DNA of 53,662 bases from Bacillus salacetis (GCF_003581585.1 NZ_QXIR01000036.1:1-53662), one strand, 5' to 3'. Positions 8,309-17,912 are shown, numbered from the stretch's first letter. The notes: generated by a model not told the origin, from the sequence alone. Made by a program: numbers and translations.

Positions 8309-9406
8309 GTGAGCGGAAAAGTACGTAATTATTATGCCGGCGGAAATACAGCAAGGGGCTTTCACAGCTTATATGCTTCCAACTTGCATGGGCTCGACCG
8401 CCTTTTTATCTTGAAGGGCGGGCCTGGGACCGGAAAGTCATCGTTGATGAAATCGATCGGCAGTTACTGGAGCGGAGAGGGGTGGGATATCGAGTACCTG
8501 CACTGTTCATCCGATAATGAAAGTATTGACGGACTGATCATCCCGGCATTGAGTGTCGGCATTGTTGATGGAACAGCCCCCCATGTCATAGAGCCGAATC
8601 TCCCGGGAGTGGTGGAGGAATATATCAACCTCGGCTCTGCCTGGGATTCAAATATGCTGAGAAGCCATAAGGAAGAGATCGCAGCCCTGACAGGTGAAAT
8701 TTCCTCGGCATTTCAAGCAGCCTACAGCACATTTGCACAGGCCTTGAAGATACACGATGACTGGGAAAAAATTTATATCGAAAACATGAGCTTTGAAAAA
8801 TGCGATGCATTGACTGCTGAGTTGATGGAAACCTTTTTCTCTCATATATACTTAAACAAAAAAGGTGAGGTAAGGCACCGCTTCCTGGGGGCCGCAACGC
8901 CAAAGGGCCCGCGTGATTTCATCGGCAACCTGACAGAAGACCTTCCAAAGCGGTACTTCATCAAAGGCAGGCCGGGGACAGGGAAATCCACAATGCTGAA
9001 AAAACTGGCACAGGCTGCAGAGGACAGGGGACTCGACGTTGAGATTTATCACTGCGGCTTCGACCCGAACAGCCTCGATATGGTGATTGTCCGCGAACTT
9101 GGCTTCGCAATTTTTGACAGCACTGCTCCTCATGAGTATTTCCCTGAACGCAGTGGGGATGAAATCATCGATGTGTATGAAAGGGCTGTGACGCCGGGAA
9201 CTGACGAGAAATATGCCTATGAAATCAAGGAAATCAGCAAGAACTATGCGGGAAAAATGAAAGAAGCCACTTCTTGCCTGGCAAGAGCCAAGTCCCTTCA
9301 TGACGAACTTGAAGCTTACTATATCAGCGCAATGAACTTTGATATTGTTGGTGAATTGAAGGATAAGATACAGTCCGAATTGGAACAGCTGGCTCAAAAA
9401 GACTAG
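8309..9406 (+). CDS. ATP-binding protein with duplicated P-loop halves (PRK06851-like)
   Basis: 365 aa from a GTG at 8309 preceded by AAAAGGAG with 8 bases of spacing; a farther ATG at 8267 lacks a ribosome binding site. There are two Walker A motifs, GGPGTGKS (37-44) and GRPGTGKS (220-227). Each is followed by an HC...D block and then a DGTAPH or DSTAPH signature, so the protein is an internal tandem duplication. No clear Walker B pair is seen. The family is conserved in Firmicutes and of unknown function. The element end GTTTACGAAAAGGAG at 8286-8300 supplies the ribosome binding site. Confidence 0.85.
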   Translation: MSGKVRNYYAGGNTARGFHSLYASNLHGLDRLFILKGGPGTGKSSLMKSIGSYWSGEGWDIEYLHCSSDNESIDGLIIPALSVGIVDGTAPHVIEPNLPGVVEEYINLGSAWDSNMLRSHKEEIAALTGEISSAFQAAYSTFAQALKIHDDWEKIYIENMSFEKCDALTAELMETFFSHIYLNKKGEVRHRFLGAATPKGPRDFIGNLTEDLPKRYFIKGRPGTGKSTMLKKLAQAAEDRGLDVEIYHCGFDPNSLDMVIVRELGFAIFDSTAPHEYFPERSGDEIIDVYERAVTPGTDEKYAYEIKEISKNYAGKMKEATSCLARAKSLHDELEAYYISAMNFDIVGELKDKIQSELEQLAQKD

Positions 9407-9452
9407 AAGCAAAGGATGGACCGTTTCACCAGGCCCATCCTTTGCTTCTTTA
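9405..9452 (+). terminator. intrinsic terminator with 15-bp perfect stem
   Basis: AGAAGCAAAGGATGG pairs with CCATCCTTTGCTTCT across a 15-base loop, followed by TT. The stem begins in the stop codon of the preceding gene. Confidence 0.8.
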
Positions 9453-9506
9453 GCACGTTAAACCACTAAGAGGGACTGTCCCTTTTAGCGGTTTAACGTG
9501 CTAAAG
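9448..9506. repeat. REP-like palindrome 2
   Basis: Inverted repeat centred on T9477. The outer 17-bp arms (CTTTAGCACGTTAAACC and its complement) are perfect, the inner arms carry two mismatches, and the core is GGGAC-t-GTCCC. It belongs to the same family as 1861-1915. Confidence 0.82.
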
Positions 9507-9536
9507 ATAAGGGAATCCTTGACATAAGGTTCGAGG

Positions 9537-9564
9537 TTAACAGCCATTTGATTCATGGTATAGT
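9537..9564 (+). promoter_or_regulatory. sigma-A-type promoter of patB
   Basis: -35 TTAACA and -10 TATAGT with a 16-bp spacer, about 45 bases upstream of the patB start. Confidence 0.55.
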
Positions 9565-9609
9565 GATACATAGGGGATTCAAAATCAGGGGGAAAAGGGG
9601 GAAATAGTG

Positions 9610-10812
9610 ATGAATTGGAATAACTGTATAGAGCGGCATAATACCCATTCAGTCAAATGGTCTTTTTCAGACGAAGAGATCATCCCGATGTGCATTGCCG
9701 ATATGGACTTTCAAGTATCAGAAGCTATCACAGAAGCCATGAAAGAGAAAGCGAAGCATGGCATCTATGGATATACGACGTTTAGCGAGCGGTACTTCCA
9801 TGCAATACAAATGTGGTGGGAGAGACGCCATGGCCTTGAGGTGAAAAGGGAATGGATCGCTTTCAGCCCGGGGATCATCCCGGGGATGAATATCCTGCTG
9901 GGACTGCTGACGGAACCGGGTGATTCTGTCATTGTGCAGGATCCTGTATACTATCCGTTCTACAGTACAGTTGAAAATAATGGCTGTACAATTTTAAAAA
10001 ACACCCTTACATATGAAAATGGACATTATGAAATGGATTTTGAAGATCTGGAGTCAAAAGCAGCGGATCCAAAGACGAAAGTGTTGATCCTCTGCAGCCC
10101 CCACAATCCTGTTGGCAGGGTCTGGACAAAGAGAGAGCTGGGGCAAGTCGCGGAAATCTGCCTGAAGCATGGTGTCTGGATCATTTCGGATGAGATGCAT
10201 GGCGACCTTGTCTATGAAGGCGCTGTGCATCATCCTCTTTTCAGTATTCAAAAGGACCTTCAGCAGAACAGCATCCTTTGTGCGGCTCCAAGCAAAACCT
10301 TTAATATCGCAGGGCTGCAGACGTCGATAATGATGATTCCGAATAAAGAGCTGAAGGAGAAATATGAGCAGAAGCTGCTGAACCTTGGGATGTCCCGGCC
10401 GAATGCTTTCGGTGTGGAAGGAACGATAGCGGCTTACGAGCAGGGAGAACCGTGGCTTGATGAGCTGCTGATGTATCTTGAAGGAAATCGTCAGTTTACC
10501 GTGAATTATTTACAAGAAAACATCCCTTCAGTGAAAGCTGTCATACCAGAAGCGACTCATCTCATTTGGCTGGACTGTTCAGAGTTGGGCATGGAACATG
10601 AGGAGTTGTTTGAGTTCTTCCTGGTGGAAGCCAAAATCAAGTTTGACGAAGGGTACAAATTCGGGCCGGGCGGCGGAAAGTTTGTCAGGATGAATATTGC
10701 CTGCCCGCGTGAACGTCTCGAAATGGCCCTTCAGAGAATGGACGAGGCAGTATTGCGGAAACGTGTTGAGGACCGTGCTCAAATATCCTCTGCAAATGGA
10801 GGCAAATGCTAG
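9610..10812 (+). CDS. patB: MalY/PatB-type cystathionine beta-lyase (C-S lyase)
   Basis: About 400 aa, a PLP fold-type I enzyme that cleaves C-S bonds in cystathionine and related thioethers to give a thiol, pyruvate and ammonia. Features seen are IPMCIADMDF near the N-terminus, GIYGYT, SPHNPVGRVW, ISDEMHGDLVY (the PLP-contacting Asp) and the Schiff-base lysine in APSKTFNIAGLQ. The ATG at 9610 is preferred over an adjacent GTG at 9607; AAAGGGGGAAA is the ribosome binding site. There is a GC-rich hairpin at 10822-10844 after the stop but no T-run. Confidence 0.9.
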   Translation: MNWNNCIERHNTHSVKWSFSDEEIIPMCIADMDFQVSEAITEAMKEKAKHGIYGYTTFSERYFHAIQMWWERRHGLEVKREWIAFSPGIIPGMNILLGLLTEPGDSVIVQDPVYYPFYSTVENNGCTILKNTLTYENGHYEMDFEDLESKAADPKTKVLILCSPHNPVGRVWTKRELGQVAEICLKHGVWIISDEMHGDLVYEGAVHHPLFSIQKDLQQNSILCAAPSKTFNIAGLQTSIMMIPNKELKEKYEQKLLNLGMSRPNAFGVEGTIAAYEQGEPWLDELLMYLEGNRQFTVNYLQENIPSVKAVIPEATHLIWLDCSELGMEHEELFEFFLVEAKIKFDEGYKFGPGGGKFVRMNIACPRERLEMALQRMDEAVLRKRVEDRAQISSANGGKC

Positions 10813-10969
10813 TATTAGAAAGAGGCTGCTTAACAAGCAGCCTCTCAGCTTGTGGATAAGGTCCTGGATATGGACCATGTCTACAGGCTTTTTTTTATAT
10901 AACAGTATTCCTCCCCAGATTCTTCAGGTGAACCTCCTCGCTGTGCTGCTCCCACCTTAGACCCTTGAA

Positions 10970-12352
10970 TTACGCCCTTTTCTGCATCTCCATCAATACC
11001 TGCTGATAGGCTTTTGCTTCGTTTGCCATTCCTTTCTCCTTGTATAAGCGGGACAGCCACTTGACCGGGGCTGGATCATTGGGACGCAGCTCCATGTCCC
11101 AGCTGAAGCAGTCGATAGCCCGGTCGATGACATTGAATTGGTAGTAGAATTCACCCAATTGCGATTGGTGGTCAGGATCGTCCAGAAGTGTGTTCATTCT
11201 TTTAATCTTCTCTGCTATAGGCAGTGATAGATTCTTTGATTGAAGAGGCGACATCCAGTCAGCTACAAAAGAAACATCATGGCCTTTAAGAAGTGATTGG
11301 ACACAGGATTTCAAAATTTTGTCCAGCTTTGCCGGTTCCTCTTGGAGGGCGGGGATCAAGATATTGTTCAGTTTTTCAATAGGAATGGATGCCTGCTGCC
11401 ATTGTATTCTTTCAAAGAGGTCCGTCAGAATATCAGTGTGGATCCTGCTTGCGCTATCAGGTGCATTGCACAGCAGTTCAAGGGCTTTTTCGTGTTCGCC
11501 TGCATCCAGCAGTTCCTGGAGGAGCTGCTGCACAAGTTCATGATTAGCCGGGAGTGCTATCGCCAGCGTGTACAGAAGTTCACGATAGACGTCTTGTTTG
11601 AATTGGGTTCGTAACCATAAGGTCAAAGGTTGAAGGGTTTCATTGCCGGGATTTCTCTGCAAGCTTTCGATCATTAAGGCTGTGACAGTCAGCTTCTGAT
11701 TCCTTTTGAGCACCAGTTGTTGAAGCGCTTCGCTGCTTTCTTGTTCATGCCTGTTTTTCCAAAACTCCGAGACTGCATAGAGAGGATCTTTTTCCAGCAG
11801 CTTGAGTGGATGCTGCATATAGATTTTTTCATAGGGGCGGAAGTTTAAGTCGGCTGAGGTTTGGCGTACCCAAGCGTTATCGGGGGCCATATCAGCAAGG
11901 ATTTTCAAGATCTTGTATGCGTGAAGGAACTGTCCGTCACGGCGGTACTGATAATAGTGGCTTCGTATCAGCCGGAAAAGCTTTTCCGGTGCGATGAACG
12001 AATCCAGTGCACTGAATATATAAGATATTTCCTGAGGTGACATTCCGGCCTGCAATTTTTTATGAAGCTCATTGAAACTGATCACCTTTGATCGGGTGTT
12101 CTGTTCCAGCAGCTCGTCGGCCAGTGGATGAGGACATAAAAAAACAATTCCCTCTTTGAAAGCCTGTTCGATAAATGAGCTCCGTTTGAGCTTCAAGGCT
12201 TTTTTGTTAGTCAGGAATTGTTCTTTATAGAAAAAAAGATAATGAAGTTCTTGGCGGGAATTGACTGCTTCAACAAAAGCAATATCCCTGTAGAATGCGA
12301 TTCGTTCCGGGGTGAACTCTCCGTGTTCCAGCAATACCTTATTGGTCGCCAC
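10970..12352 (-). CDS. TPR-repeat protein of unknown function
   Basis: 460 aa, cytosolic and helical throughout. The C-terminal 60 residues look like TPR units (GEFYYQFNVIDRAIDCFSWD, then a PNDPAPVKWLSRLYKEKGM turn). Weaker repeats occur around residues 140-180 and 265-300. No catalytic motif or signal peptide is present. It is monocistronic and divergent from the DUF389 gene. A scaffold or protein-interaction role is the most that can be said. Confidence 0.75.
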   Translation of the reverse strand: MATNKVLLEHGEFTPERIAFYRDIAFVEAVNSRQELHYLFFYKEQFLTNKKALKLKRSSFIEQAFKEGIVFLCPHPLADELLEQNTRSKVISFNELHKKLQAGMSPQEISYIFSALDSFIAPEKLFRLIRSHYYQYRRDGQFLHAYKILKILADMAPDNAWVRQTSADLNFRPYEKIYMQHPLKLLEKDPLYAVSEFWKNRHEQESSEALQQLVLKRNQKLTVTALMIESLQRNPGNETLQPLTLWLRTQFKQDVYRELLYTLAIALPANHELVQQLLQELLDAGEHEKALELLCNAPDSASRIHTDILTDLFERIQWQQASIPIEKLNNILIPALQEEPAKLDKILKSCVQSLLKGHDVSFVADWMSPLQSKNLSLPIAEKIKRMNTLLDDPDHQSQLGEFYYQFNVIDRAIDCFSWDMELRPNDPAPVKWLSRLYKEKGMANEAKAYQQVLMEMQKRA

Positions 12353-12492
12353 AATGACCGCCTCCTTTTGATTTCAGTATAACATACTTCAATGGTAACA
12401 GTCACAACCCGGAATTTGTCGAATGGAGTAAATTCCCTATTTTTCAGCAATACTATGTAAAATCAAACGTCTAGCTGATAGAGGGTGAGAAC

Positions 12493-13515
12493 ATGTCATT
12501 ACAGCTCATTGAAGCGTATATTCCCAAAAAACATTTCGAAAAAGTAGATGAAAAGCTTCGCAAGTTCTTTTCTACATCGTACGTGGTGCGTAATCATTCA
12601 AAGGAAAAATGTCTTGTCCGAATGATAGTCAAAACCAACGATTCAGAAGAAATCCTGAATTACCTTGAAAGCATCATAAATGTGGTGGATGGATTCGAAG
12701 CTACATTGTTTCCTGTTCAAAGCCATATCAGGCGCAAGACAGATGAGGAGATAGAGAACGAAAAAAAAGAGAAGGAAGAAGAACGTAATTCAATCCAGCG
12801 GGCAAGCAGGCATGAATTATATGTAAAGATCGAATCAATGAGCACTATTCATATGAATTATTTATTATTTGTCATCCTTTCGTCCATTGTGGTGGCCATC
12901 GGAATCATCAAGAATAGTTCAGCGATAGTGATCGGAGGAATGGTGATCGCCCCTCTGCTTGGACCGGTGATTTCCCTGGCTTTTGGCTCGATCCTCGGTG
13001 ATTTCAAACTCGTCAGGCAGGCTCTGCTTACTGTCATGGCAGGAGTGGGTATTTCGCTGGTGATAGCGATATTGTCAGGATTGGTGCTGCCTGTTCCAGT
13101 GGAAAGTGAAGAATTTATATCTCGGATGAAGGTTGATTATTTAGATGGGATCCTGGCACTTGCTTCTGGAGCGGCAGGAGCACTGGCAATCTTGAGAGGT
13201 TCTCCAAGCTCACTGGTCGGTGTCATGGTTGCAGTGGCTTTGCTCCCTCCGGCCATTGTCCTTGGCGTAACAATCGGTGCAGCGCTATGGGAGCATGTTC
13301 TTCCTTCCTTTCTGCTGCTGTCAGTGAATATCAATAGCATTCTTCTATCAGCCGTAGTTGTCTTTAACCTGTCAGGGATCCGGCCTATCAAGTATGATGA
13401 AATTCAGCGGGCAAATAACTCCAGGAAATTCGCCTTGATCTTTGTCAGTATCATCTTCTTATTTCTGATCATCACAATATGGTACAACAATCATGCCTAC
13501 ACAGGGAATGTTTGA
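12493..13515 (+). CDS. DUF389 / TIGR00341 family membrane protein
   Basis: 340 aa. The first about 80 residues form a soluble ferredoxin-like region (MSLQLIEAYIPKKHFEKV), followed by a charged linker rich in E/K/R (residues 83-100). After it come about six transmembrane segments, with the family block VIGGMVIAPLLGPVISLAFG near 155 and LASGAAGALAILRGSPSSLVG near 220. The family is widespread and uncharacterised. The ATG follows GAGGGTGAGAAC. Confidence 0.85.
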   Translation: MSLQLIEAYIPKKHFEKVDEKLRKFFSTSYVVRNHSKEKCLVRMIVKTNDSEEILNYLESIINVVDGFEATLFPVQSHIRRKTDEEIENEKKEKEEERNSIQRASRHELYVKIESMSTIHMNYLLFVILSSIVVAIGIIKNSSAIVIGGMVIAPLLGPVISLAFGSILGDFKLVRQALLTVMAGVGISLVIAILSGLVLPVPVESEEFISRMKVDYLDGILALASGAAGALAILRGSPSSLVGVMVAVALLPPAIVLGVTIGAALWEHVLPSFLLLSVNINSILLSAVVVFNLSGIRPIKYDEIQRANNSRKFALIFVSIIFLFLIITIWYNNHAYTGNV

Positions 13516-13531
13516 CTGCAGCACAATAACT

Positions 13532-13560
13532 TTGTCCACCACACGTAAACATGTTAAAAT
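13532..13560 (+). promoter_or_regulatory. putative promoter of kbl-tdh
   Basis: -35 TTGTCC and -10 TAAAAT with a 17-bp spacer, about 120 bases before the kbl start. Confidence 0.5.
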
Positions 13561-13633
13561 AAATAGGTATGAAACATAGCATCCATCTATTGATTGTCTT
13601 GAAAGTGATGTCCGCCTGAGGTGAACATTTGTT

Positions 13634-13648
13634 TTTGAAGCGTTTACA
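13634..13648 (+). promoter_or_regulatory. candidate cre (CcpA) site upstream of kbl
   Basis: TTTGAAGCGTTTACA differs from the cre consensus WTGNAANCGNWNNCW at one position (T for G). It lies 32 bases upstream of the kbl start and downstream of the proposed promoter, a position that would give roadblock repression by glucose. Confidence 0.45.
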
Positions 13649-13679
13649 ATTCTCATAATTATATGGAGGGTTCAATAAT

Positions 13680-14870
13680 ATGACGAGCAAAAAATTAGAT
13701 CAGTTCCTAAATGAAAACCTGAATGATTTAAGAGACCGCGGCCTTTATAATGAAATCGATCCCGTTGAAAGTGCTAACGGCCCAATCATCAAAATCGGCG
13801 GAAGAGATTTGATCAATCTTTCCTCCAATAACTACCTTGGCCTGGCAACGGATGAAAGGCTTAAGAAAGAAGCCGTTTCTGCAGTTGAAAAATATGGAGT
13901 CGGCGCTGGCGCTGTTCGTACAATCAACGGCACCCTTGATATCCATCTTAAGCTTGAAAGCAAAATCGCTGAGTTCAAAGGAACGGAAGCAGCGATTGCT
14001 TACCAATCGGGCTTCAACTGTAATATGGCAGCCATCTCCGCTGTTATGGATAAGAATGACGCCATCCTTTCAGATGAACTGAACCATGCTTCGATCATTG
14101 ACGGCTGCCGTCTTTCCCGTGCCAAGGTCATCCGCTTTAATCACTCTGATATGGAGGACCTCCGCGCGAAAGCAAAAGAAGCAGTTGAATCAGGGCAGTA
14201 CAATAAAGTGATGGTCATAACAGATGGTGTTTTCTCCATGGATGGTGATGTTGCGAAGCTTCCTGAAATCGTTGAGATAGCCGAAGAATTCGACATCATG
14301 ACTTATGTTGATGACGCCCACGGTTCAGGAGTGCTTGGAAAAGGCTCCGGGACAGTTAAACACTTCGGGCTGTCCGATCGGGTCGATTTCCAGATCGGTA
14401 CCCTTTCCAAAGCCATCGGTGTCATCGGCGGCTATGTAGCTGGTAAACAGAACCTTATTGACTGGCTGAAAGTAGCGTCAAGACCATTCTTGTTCTCGAC
14501 AGCGCTGACTCCTGCCGATGTTGCCGCGACTACGAAGGCTATCGAGCTGATCCTGAACAGCACAGAACTTCAGGACAAAATGTGGGAAAACAGCAATTAC
14601 CTGAAAGAGGGATTGCAGAAACTCGGCTATGATATCGGAAAAAGTGAAACGCCGATCACTCCTTGCATCATCGGGGATGAAAAAACAACACAGCAGTTCA
14701 GCAAGCGCTTGAACGAAGAAGGTGTCTATGCGAAATCGATCGTCTTCCCGACAGTGCCGCGCGGGACAGGCCGTGTAAGAAATATGCCGACGGCCGCTCA
14801 CACTAAAGAGATGCTGGATGAGGCACTTGCCATTTATGAAAAAGTCGGCAAAGAAATGAATCTGATCTAA
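13680..14870 (+). CDS. kbl: glycine C-acetyltransferase (2-amino-3-ketobutyrate CoA ligase)
   Basis: 396 aa, an alpha-oxoamine synthase of PLP fold-type I. With the downstream dehydrogenase it turns threonine into glycine and acetyl-CoA. Signatures are [11 protein letters not shown] (47-57), [22 protein letters not shown] and the PLP lysine in [12 protein letters not shown]. The family also contains KBL/SPT relatives such as BioF, but the adjacent tdh settles the assignment. The start follows GGAGGG. It is separated from tdh by about 380 bases of repeats. Confidence 0.95.
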   Translation: MTSKKLDQFLNENLNDLRDRGLYNEIDPVESANGPIIKIGGRDLINLSSNNYLGLATDERLKKEAVSAVEKYGVGAGAVRTINGTLDIHLKLESKIAEFKGTEAAIAYQSGFNCNMAAISAVMDKNDAILSDELNHASIIDGCRLSRAKVIRFNHSDMEDLRAKAKEAVESGQYNKVMVITDGVFSMDGDVAKLPEIVEIAEEFDIMTYVDDAHGSGVLGKGSGTVKHFGLSDRVDFQIGTLSKAIGVIGGYVAGKQNLIDWLKVASRPFLFSTALTPADVAATTKAIELILNSTELQDKMWENSNYLKEGLQKLGYDIGKSETPITPCIIGDEKTTQQFSKRLNEEGVYAKSIVFPTVPRGTGRVRNMPTAAHTKEMLDEALAIYEKVGKEMNLI

Positions 14871-14993
14871 ACAGTCAATCTATTTAACAGAAAACTATAA
14901 AAAGAGCAGTATTTATAAAGGGTAGGATAAAGCGGAAGCTGAGGAGCTGCAGGATTAACGGGACAGGTGAAACCCGGGTCATTTAGTTCTGCG

Positions 14994-15231
14994 ATCCAGC
15001 GCCCAGCCCCTCGGGGTCATAAGCCAATCCGTCAGAAAGGCAAGGATCAGCCTTTCCGCCGGCTCGTCTTATGCCTGTCGGGGCTGAACAAGGCGCTTGC
15101 GCTTTATATCAATCCAGCTCCAGCGCCTAGCCCCTCGGGGTCAAATAACCCGAAGAGAATAAAAGGAAGAGCGCCTTTTTTTCTCTTCGGAACATTTGCC
15201 TGTCGGGGCTGGTCAAGGCGCTTCCGCTTTA
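14994..15231. repeat. C-rich dispersed hairpin repeat, two tandem copies
   Basis: Copy one (14994-15108) and copy two (15112-15231) both start ATCCAGC, carry CAGCCCCTCGGGGTC or TAGCCCCTCGGGGTC, and end CCTGTCGGGGCTG...AAGGCGCTT-CGCTTTATAT. The ends pair with the starts to form long hairpins. The repeats lie between kbl and tdh, and the tdh ribosome binding site starts right after copy two. Confidence 0.85.
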
Positions 15232-15249
15232 TATATAGGAGGTTGCAAA

Positions 15250-16188
15250 ATGAAAAAGATTTTAGTAACGGGGGCTCTTGGACAGATCGGTTCAGAGCTT
15301 GTCATTAAAATGCGCGGCATCTATGGCACAGACAATGTCATCGCCACGGATATCCGTACAATAGATAGCGAAGTCATCACGGGAGGACCTTTTGAGATCC
15401 TGGATGTGACGGACGCTGAAAAAATGTTCGACATCGCCAAGAGGCATGAAGTGGATACCATCATTCACTTGGCAGCGCTGCTTTCAGCAACGGCAGAAGC
15501 CAAGCCGCTGCTTGCCTGGAACCTGAATATGGGCGGGCTAGTCAATGCGCTGGAAGTGGCGAGAGAGCTTAATTGCAAGTTCTTTACACCAAGTTCCATC
15601 GGTGCGTTCGGTCCGACTACACCAAAGGATCAAACCCCGCAGGATACCATCCAGCGTCCGACAACAATGTATGGGGTCAACAAAGTGTCTGGTGAGCTTC
15701 TTTGTGACTATTACTACAATAAGTTTGGCGTTGATACCCGCGGACTGAGGTTCCCCGGATTGATTTCCTATGCGACACCACCGGGCGGCGGCACGACAGA
15801 TTATGCGGTCGATATCTATTATAAAGCCATTGAAAGCGGCTCTTATACCTCTTACATCGACAAAGGCACCTACATGGACATGATGTACATGCCTGACGCT
15901 TTGAATGCCATCATCAACCTGATGGAAGCGGATCCATCCAAGCTTAAACACAGAAATTCCTTCAACGTCACCGCCATGAGCGTTGAACCGGAAATGGTGG
16001 CGGAAGCAATCCGCAAGCACATCCCGGATTTCAAACTTGATTATGATGTAGACCCGGTCAGACAGCGAATTGCCGAGAGCTGGCCGAACTCGATCGACGC
16101 TTCTGCTGCAGCTGATGAGTGGGGCTTCAAGGCGGAGTATGATCTTGAACGCATGACGGAAGATATGCTTAAAAAATTAAAAAAGTAA
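15250..16188 (+). CDS. tdh: L-threonine 3-dehydrogenase, SDR (epimerase-like) type
   Basis: 312 aa. It has the extended-SDR Rossmann motif [11 protein letters not shown] near residue 7, [20 protein letters not shown], the SS-G-FGPTTP active-site loop and [10 protein letters not shown] (catalytic YxxxK). This is the UDP-galactose-epimerase-like threonine dehydrogenase that makes 2-amino-3-ketobutyrate for Kbl. AGGAGGT lies 7 bases before the ATG at 15250, which excludes a longer reading frame running back into the repeat. Confidence 0.93.
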   Translation: MKKILVTGALGQIGSELVIKMRGIYGTDNVIATDIRTIDSEVITGGPFEILDVTDAEKMFDIAKRHEVDTIIHLAALLSATAEAKPLLAWNLNMGGLVNALEVARELNCKFFTPSSIGAFGPTTPKDQTPQDTIQRPTTMYGVNKVSGELLCDYYYNKFGVDTRGLRFPGLISYATPPGGGTTDYAVDIYYKAIESGSYTSYIDKGTYMDMMYMPDALNAIINLMEADPSKLKHRNSFNVTAMSVEPEMVAEAIRKHIPDFKLDYDVDPVRQRIAESWPNSIDASAAADEWGFKAEYDLERMTEDMLKKLKK

Positions 16189-16202
16189 AGATGTTTTGAG
16201 GA

Positions 16203-16229
16203 GCGGGTGCCTGGTGCATCCGCTTTTTT
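16203..16229 (+). terminator. intrinsic terminator of tdh
   Basis: GCGGGTGC / GCATCCGC stem (one G-U pair), 5-base loop, then six T residues. Confidence 0.85.
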
Positions 16230-16283
16230 ATATTCCTTTCTGAAAGAGAACTGCGTCAAACTCTGAATCCCCGGGACAAACCC

Positions 16284-16313
16284 AAAAACCCCCGCAGTCC
16301 TTCTGCAGGGGGG
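16284..16313 (-). terminator. intrinsic terminator of the YjiH-like gene
   Basis: CCCCCGCAG pairs with CTGCAGGGGG (one bulge); on the minus strand the stem is followed by TTTTT. It lies 7 bases beyond the stop codon. Confidence 0.75.
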
Positions 16314-16319
16314 TGAAGA

Positions 16320-17696
16320 CTAAAAAATAAGATGCCCGATTAAAACGATAATCGGCAATGTGATGATGGTTCTTTCAAGGAAGATGAATACCAGGTCTTT
16401 AAAATCGACTGGTATCTTTGAACCCAGCAGCAAGCCGCCGACTTCTGACAGGTAAATCAGCTGTGTCACAGAAAGGCTGGCAATGACAAAGCGTGTCAGT
16501 TCACTCTCGATTCCGGAACCGAAAATTGCCGGCAGGAACATATCTGCGAATCCAACAAGGATACTTTCGGATGCTGCAGCAGCCTCGGGAACCTGGAGCA
16601 ATTCAAGAATCGGAATGAATGGCATTCCGATCCAGCTGAATACCGGTGTGTTTTCAGCGATGATCAATGCAGCAGTACCGATCGCCATGACGATGGGAGC
16701 AACCCCGAGCCACATGTCCAGCACGTTTTTGAATCCATCTGCGAAGAACTTGCCAATGTTATTATTTTTACGGGCCTGTATGAGCGCCTGCTCGAATCCA
16801 TAGCCAAGCCGGGAATATCCTTCCGGGATCAGTTCCATCGTATCTTCGCCCTCCTGGCCGTTATAATAAGTGTTCGGCTTTCGCGAAAGCGGAGGGATAC
16901 GGGGCATGATAAGGGCTGCGACAACCCCTGAAAGTACGACCGCACCGTAGAATGGCAGGAAATAATCTCCCAGACCAACCTCAGAAATGACAACAAGACT
17001 GAAAGTGATGGAGACAACAGAGAATGTCGTACCGATAATCGCTGCTTCTTTTTTGGTATAATAGCCATCTTCATATTGCTTATTGGTCAGCAGCACACCG
17101 ATTGTTCCATCACCAAGCCAGGAAGCAAGGGCATCAATCGATGAACGCCCCGGCAGTCCGAAGAGGGGTCTCATGACCTTTGTCATCAGCGCACCCAGCA
17201 GTTCCAGTAAACCGAAGTTCAATAATAGCGGAAGGAAAAGCCCGGCAAAAAGAAACACTGAGAACAGGATCGTCAGTAATCCATCCACACTTAAAAGGGT
17301 GCCTCCGGTTGCAGACCCCCAAACCGCTTCCGGTCCGATCTGGAATAAAGTCATCACGGCGAAGATGCCACCGAAAAGACGGATAATGAGCCATAACATA
17401 TTTACAGCAAATAAGTTATTTAAAAAAGGGTTATTCATAATGAAATCCGGTTTGAAAAATTTGGCGGCAAAAGAGCCCAAGACCGTCACGATGATTAAGC
17501 CGGTCATGATTGCAGGGACGTATTCCCCTATTGTATCCTGAACAAATCCGGAAAGGATTGCAATCGGGATCGTTACCGCCTCACCCTGCGGAATCGGGAT
17601 CATGAACAGAATTATTCCTAAAAGAGACGGGATAAGAAATAGAAGTACATTTCCCGCGCTTGCATTTGCTTTGACATTCGATCGTCCATTGTCCAT
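16320..17696 (-). CDS. YjiH-family membrane protein with nucleoside-recognition (Gate) domain
   Basis: 458 aa with about ten hydrophobic segments. The Gate-type region around residues 150-270 has GLPGRSSIDALASWLGDGT and KKEAAIIGTTFSVVSITF. The C-terminus repeats the pattern with ILVGFADMFLPAIFGSGI and FVIASLSVTQLIYLSEVGG. The YjiH family is thought to be transporters, substrate unknown. The start follows GAGGTGA at 6 bases. It is a single gene transcribed towards tdh, each with its own terminator. Confidence 0.83.
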   Translation of the reverse strand: MDNGRSNVKANASAGNVLLFLIPSLLGIILFMIPIPQGEAVTIPIAILSGFVQDTIGEYVPAIMTGLIIVTVLGSFAAKFFKPDFIMNNPFLNNLFAVNMLWLIIRLFGGIFAVMTLFQIGPEAVWGSATGGTLLSVDGLLTILFSVFLFAGLFLPLLLNFGLLELLGALMTKVMRPLFGLPGRSSIDALASWLGDGTIGVLLTNKQYEDGYYTKKEAAIIGTTFSVVSITFSLVVISEVGLGDYFLPFYGAVVLSGVVAALIMPRIPPLSRKPNTYYNGQEGEDTMELIPEGYSRLGYGFEQALIQARKNNNIGKFFADGFKNVLDMWLGVAPIVMAIGTAALIIAENTPVFSWIGMPFIPILELLQVPEAAAASESILVGFADMFLPAIFGSGIESELTRFVIASLSVTQLIYLSEVGGLLLGSKIPVDFKDLVFIFLERTIITLPIIVLIGHLIF

Positions 17697-17912
17697 TTGA
17701 CTTCACCTCAACAACGTAATAAAATACACGATAACTTATATTTATTCATCTGTCCAGACATACCTGAAAATACCAAGCTGCCGAGCAGGTTTCCCTCCCT
17801 TCCTTTCCCTTTTCTTCTATTATAGAAACAGAAGAAGATATATTCAAAATTTTATAACAAATCGAACAAATTCGACAGAGGCTTCCGGTGTAATTCTGAT
17901 TCTTTTTAAAAA

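Noticed and set aside
10822..10844. Terminator after patB
   Set aside because: GAGGCTGCTT / AAGCAGCCTC forms a good stem, but no T-run follows it, so it was not listed as an intrinsic terminator.
10851..10859. Perfect DnaA box (TTATCCACA on the minus strand)
   Set aside because: A single 9-mer is expected about 0.4 times by chance in this length; no cluster and no relation to a suitable gene.
15196..15249. Longer N-terminus for threonine dehydrogenase
   Set aside because: It would be encoded by the hairpin repeat; AGGAGGT and the usual MKKILVTG start favour 15250.
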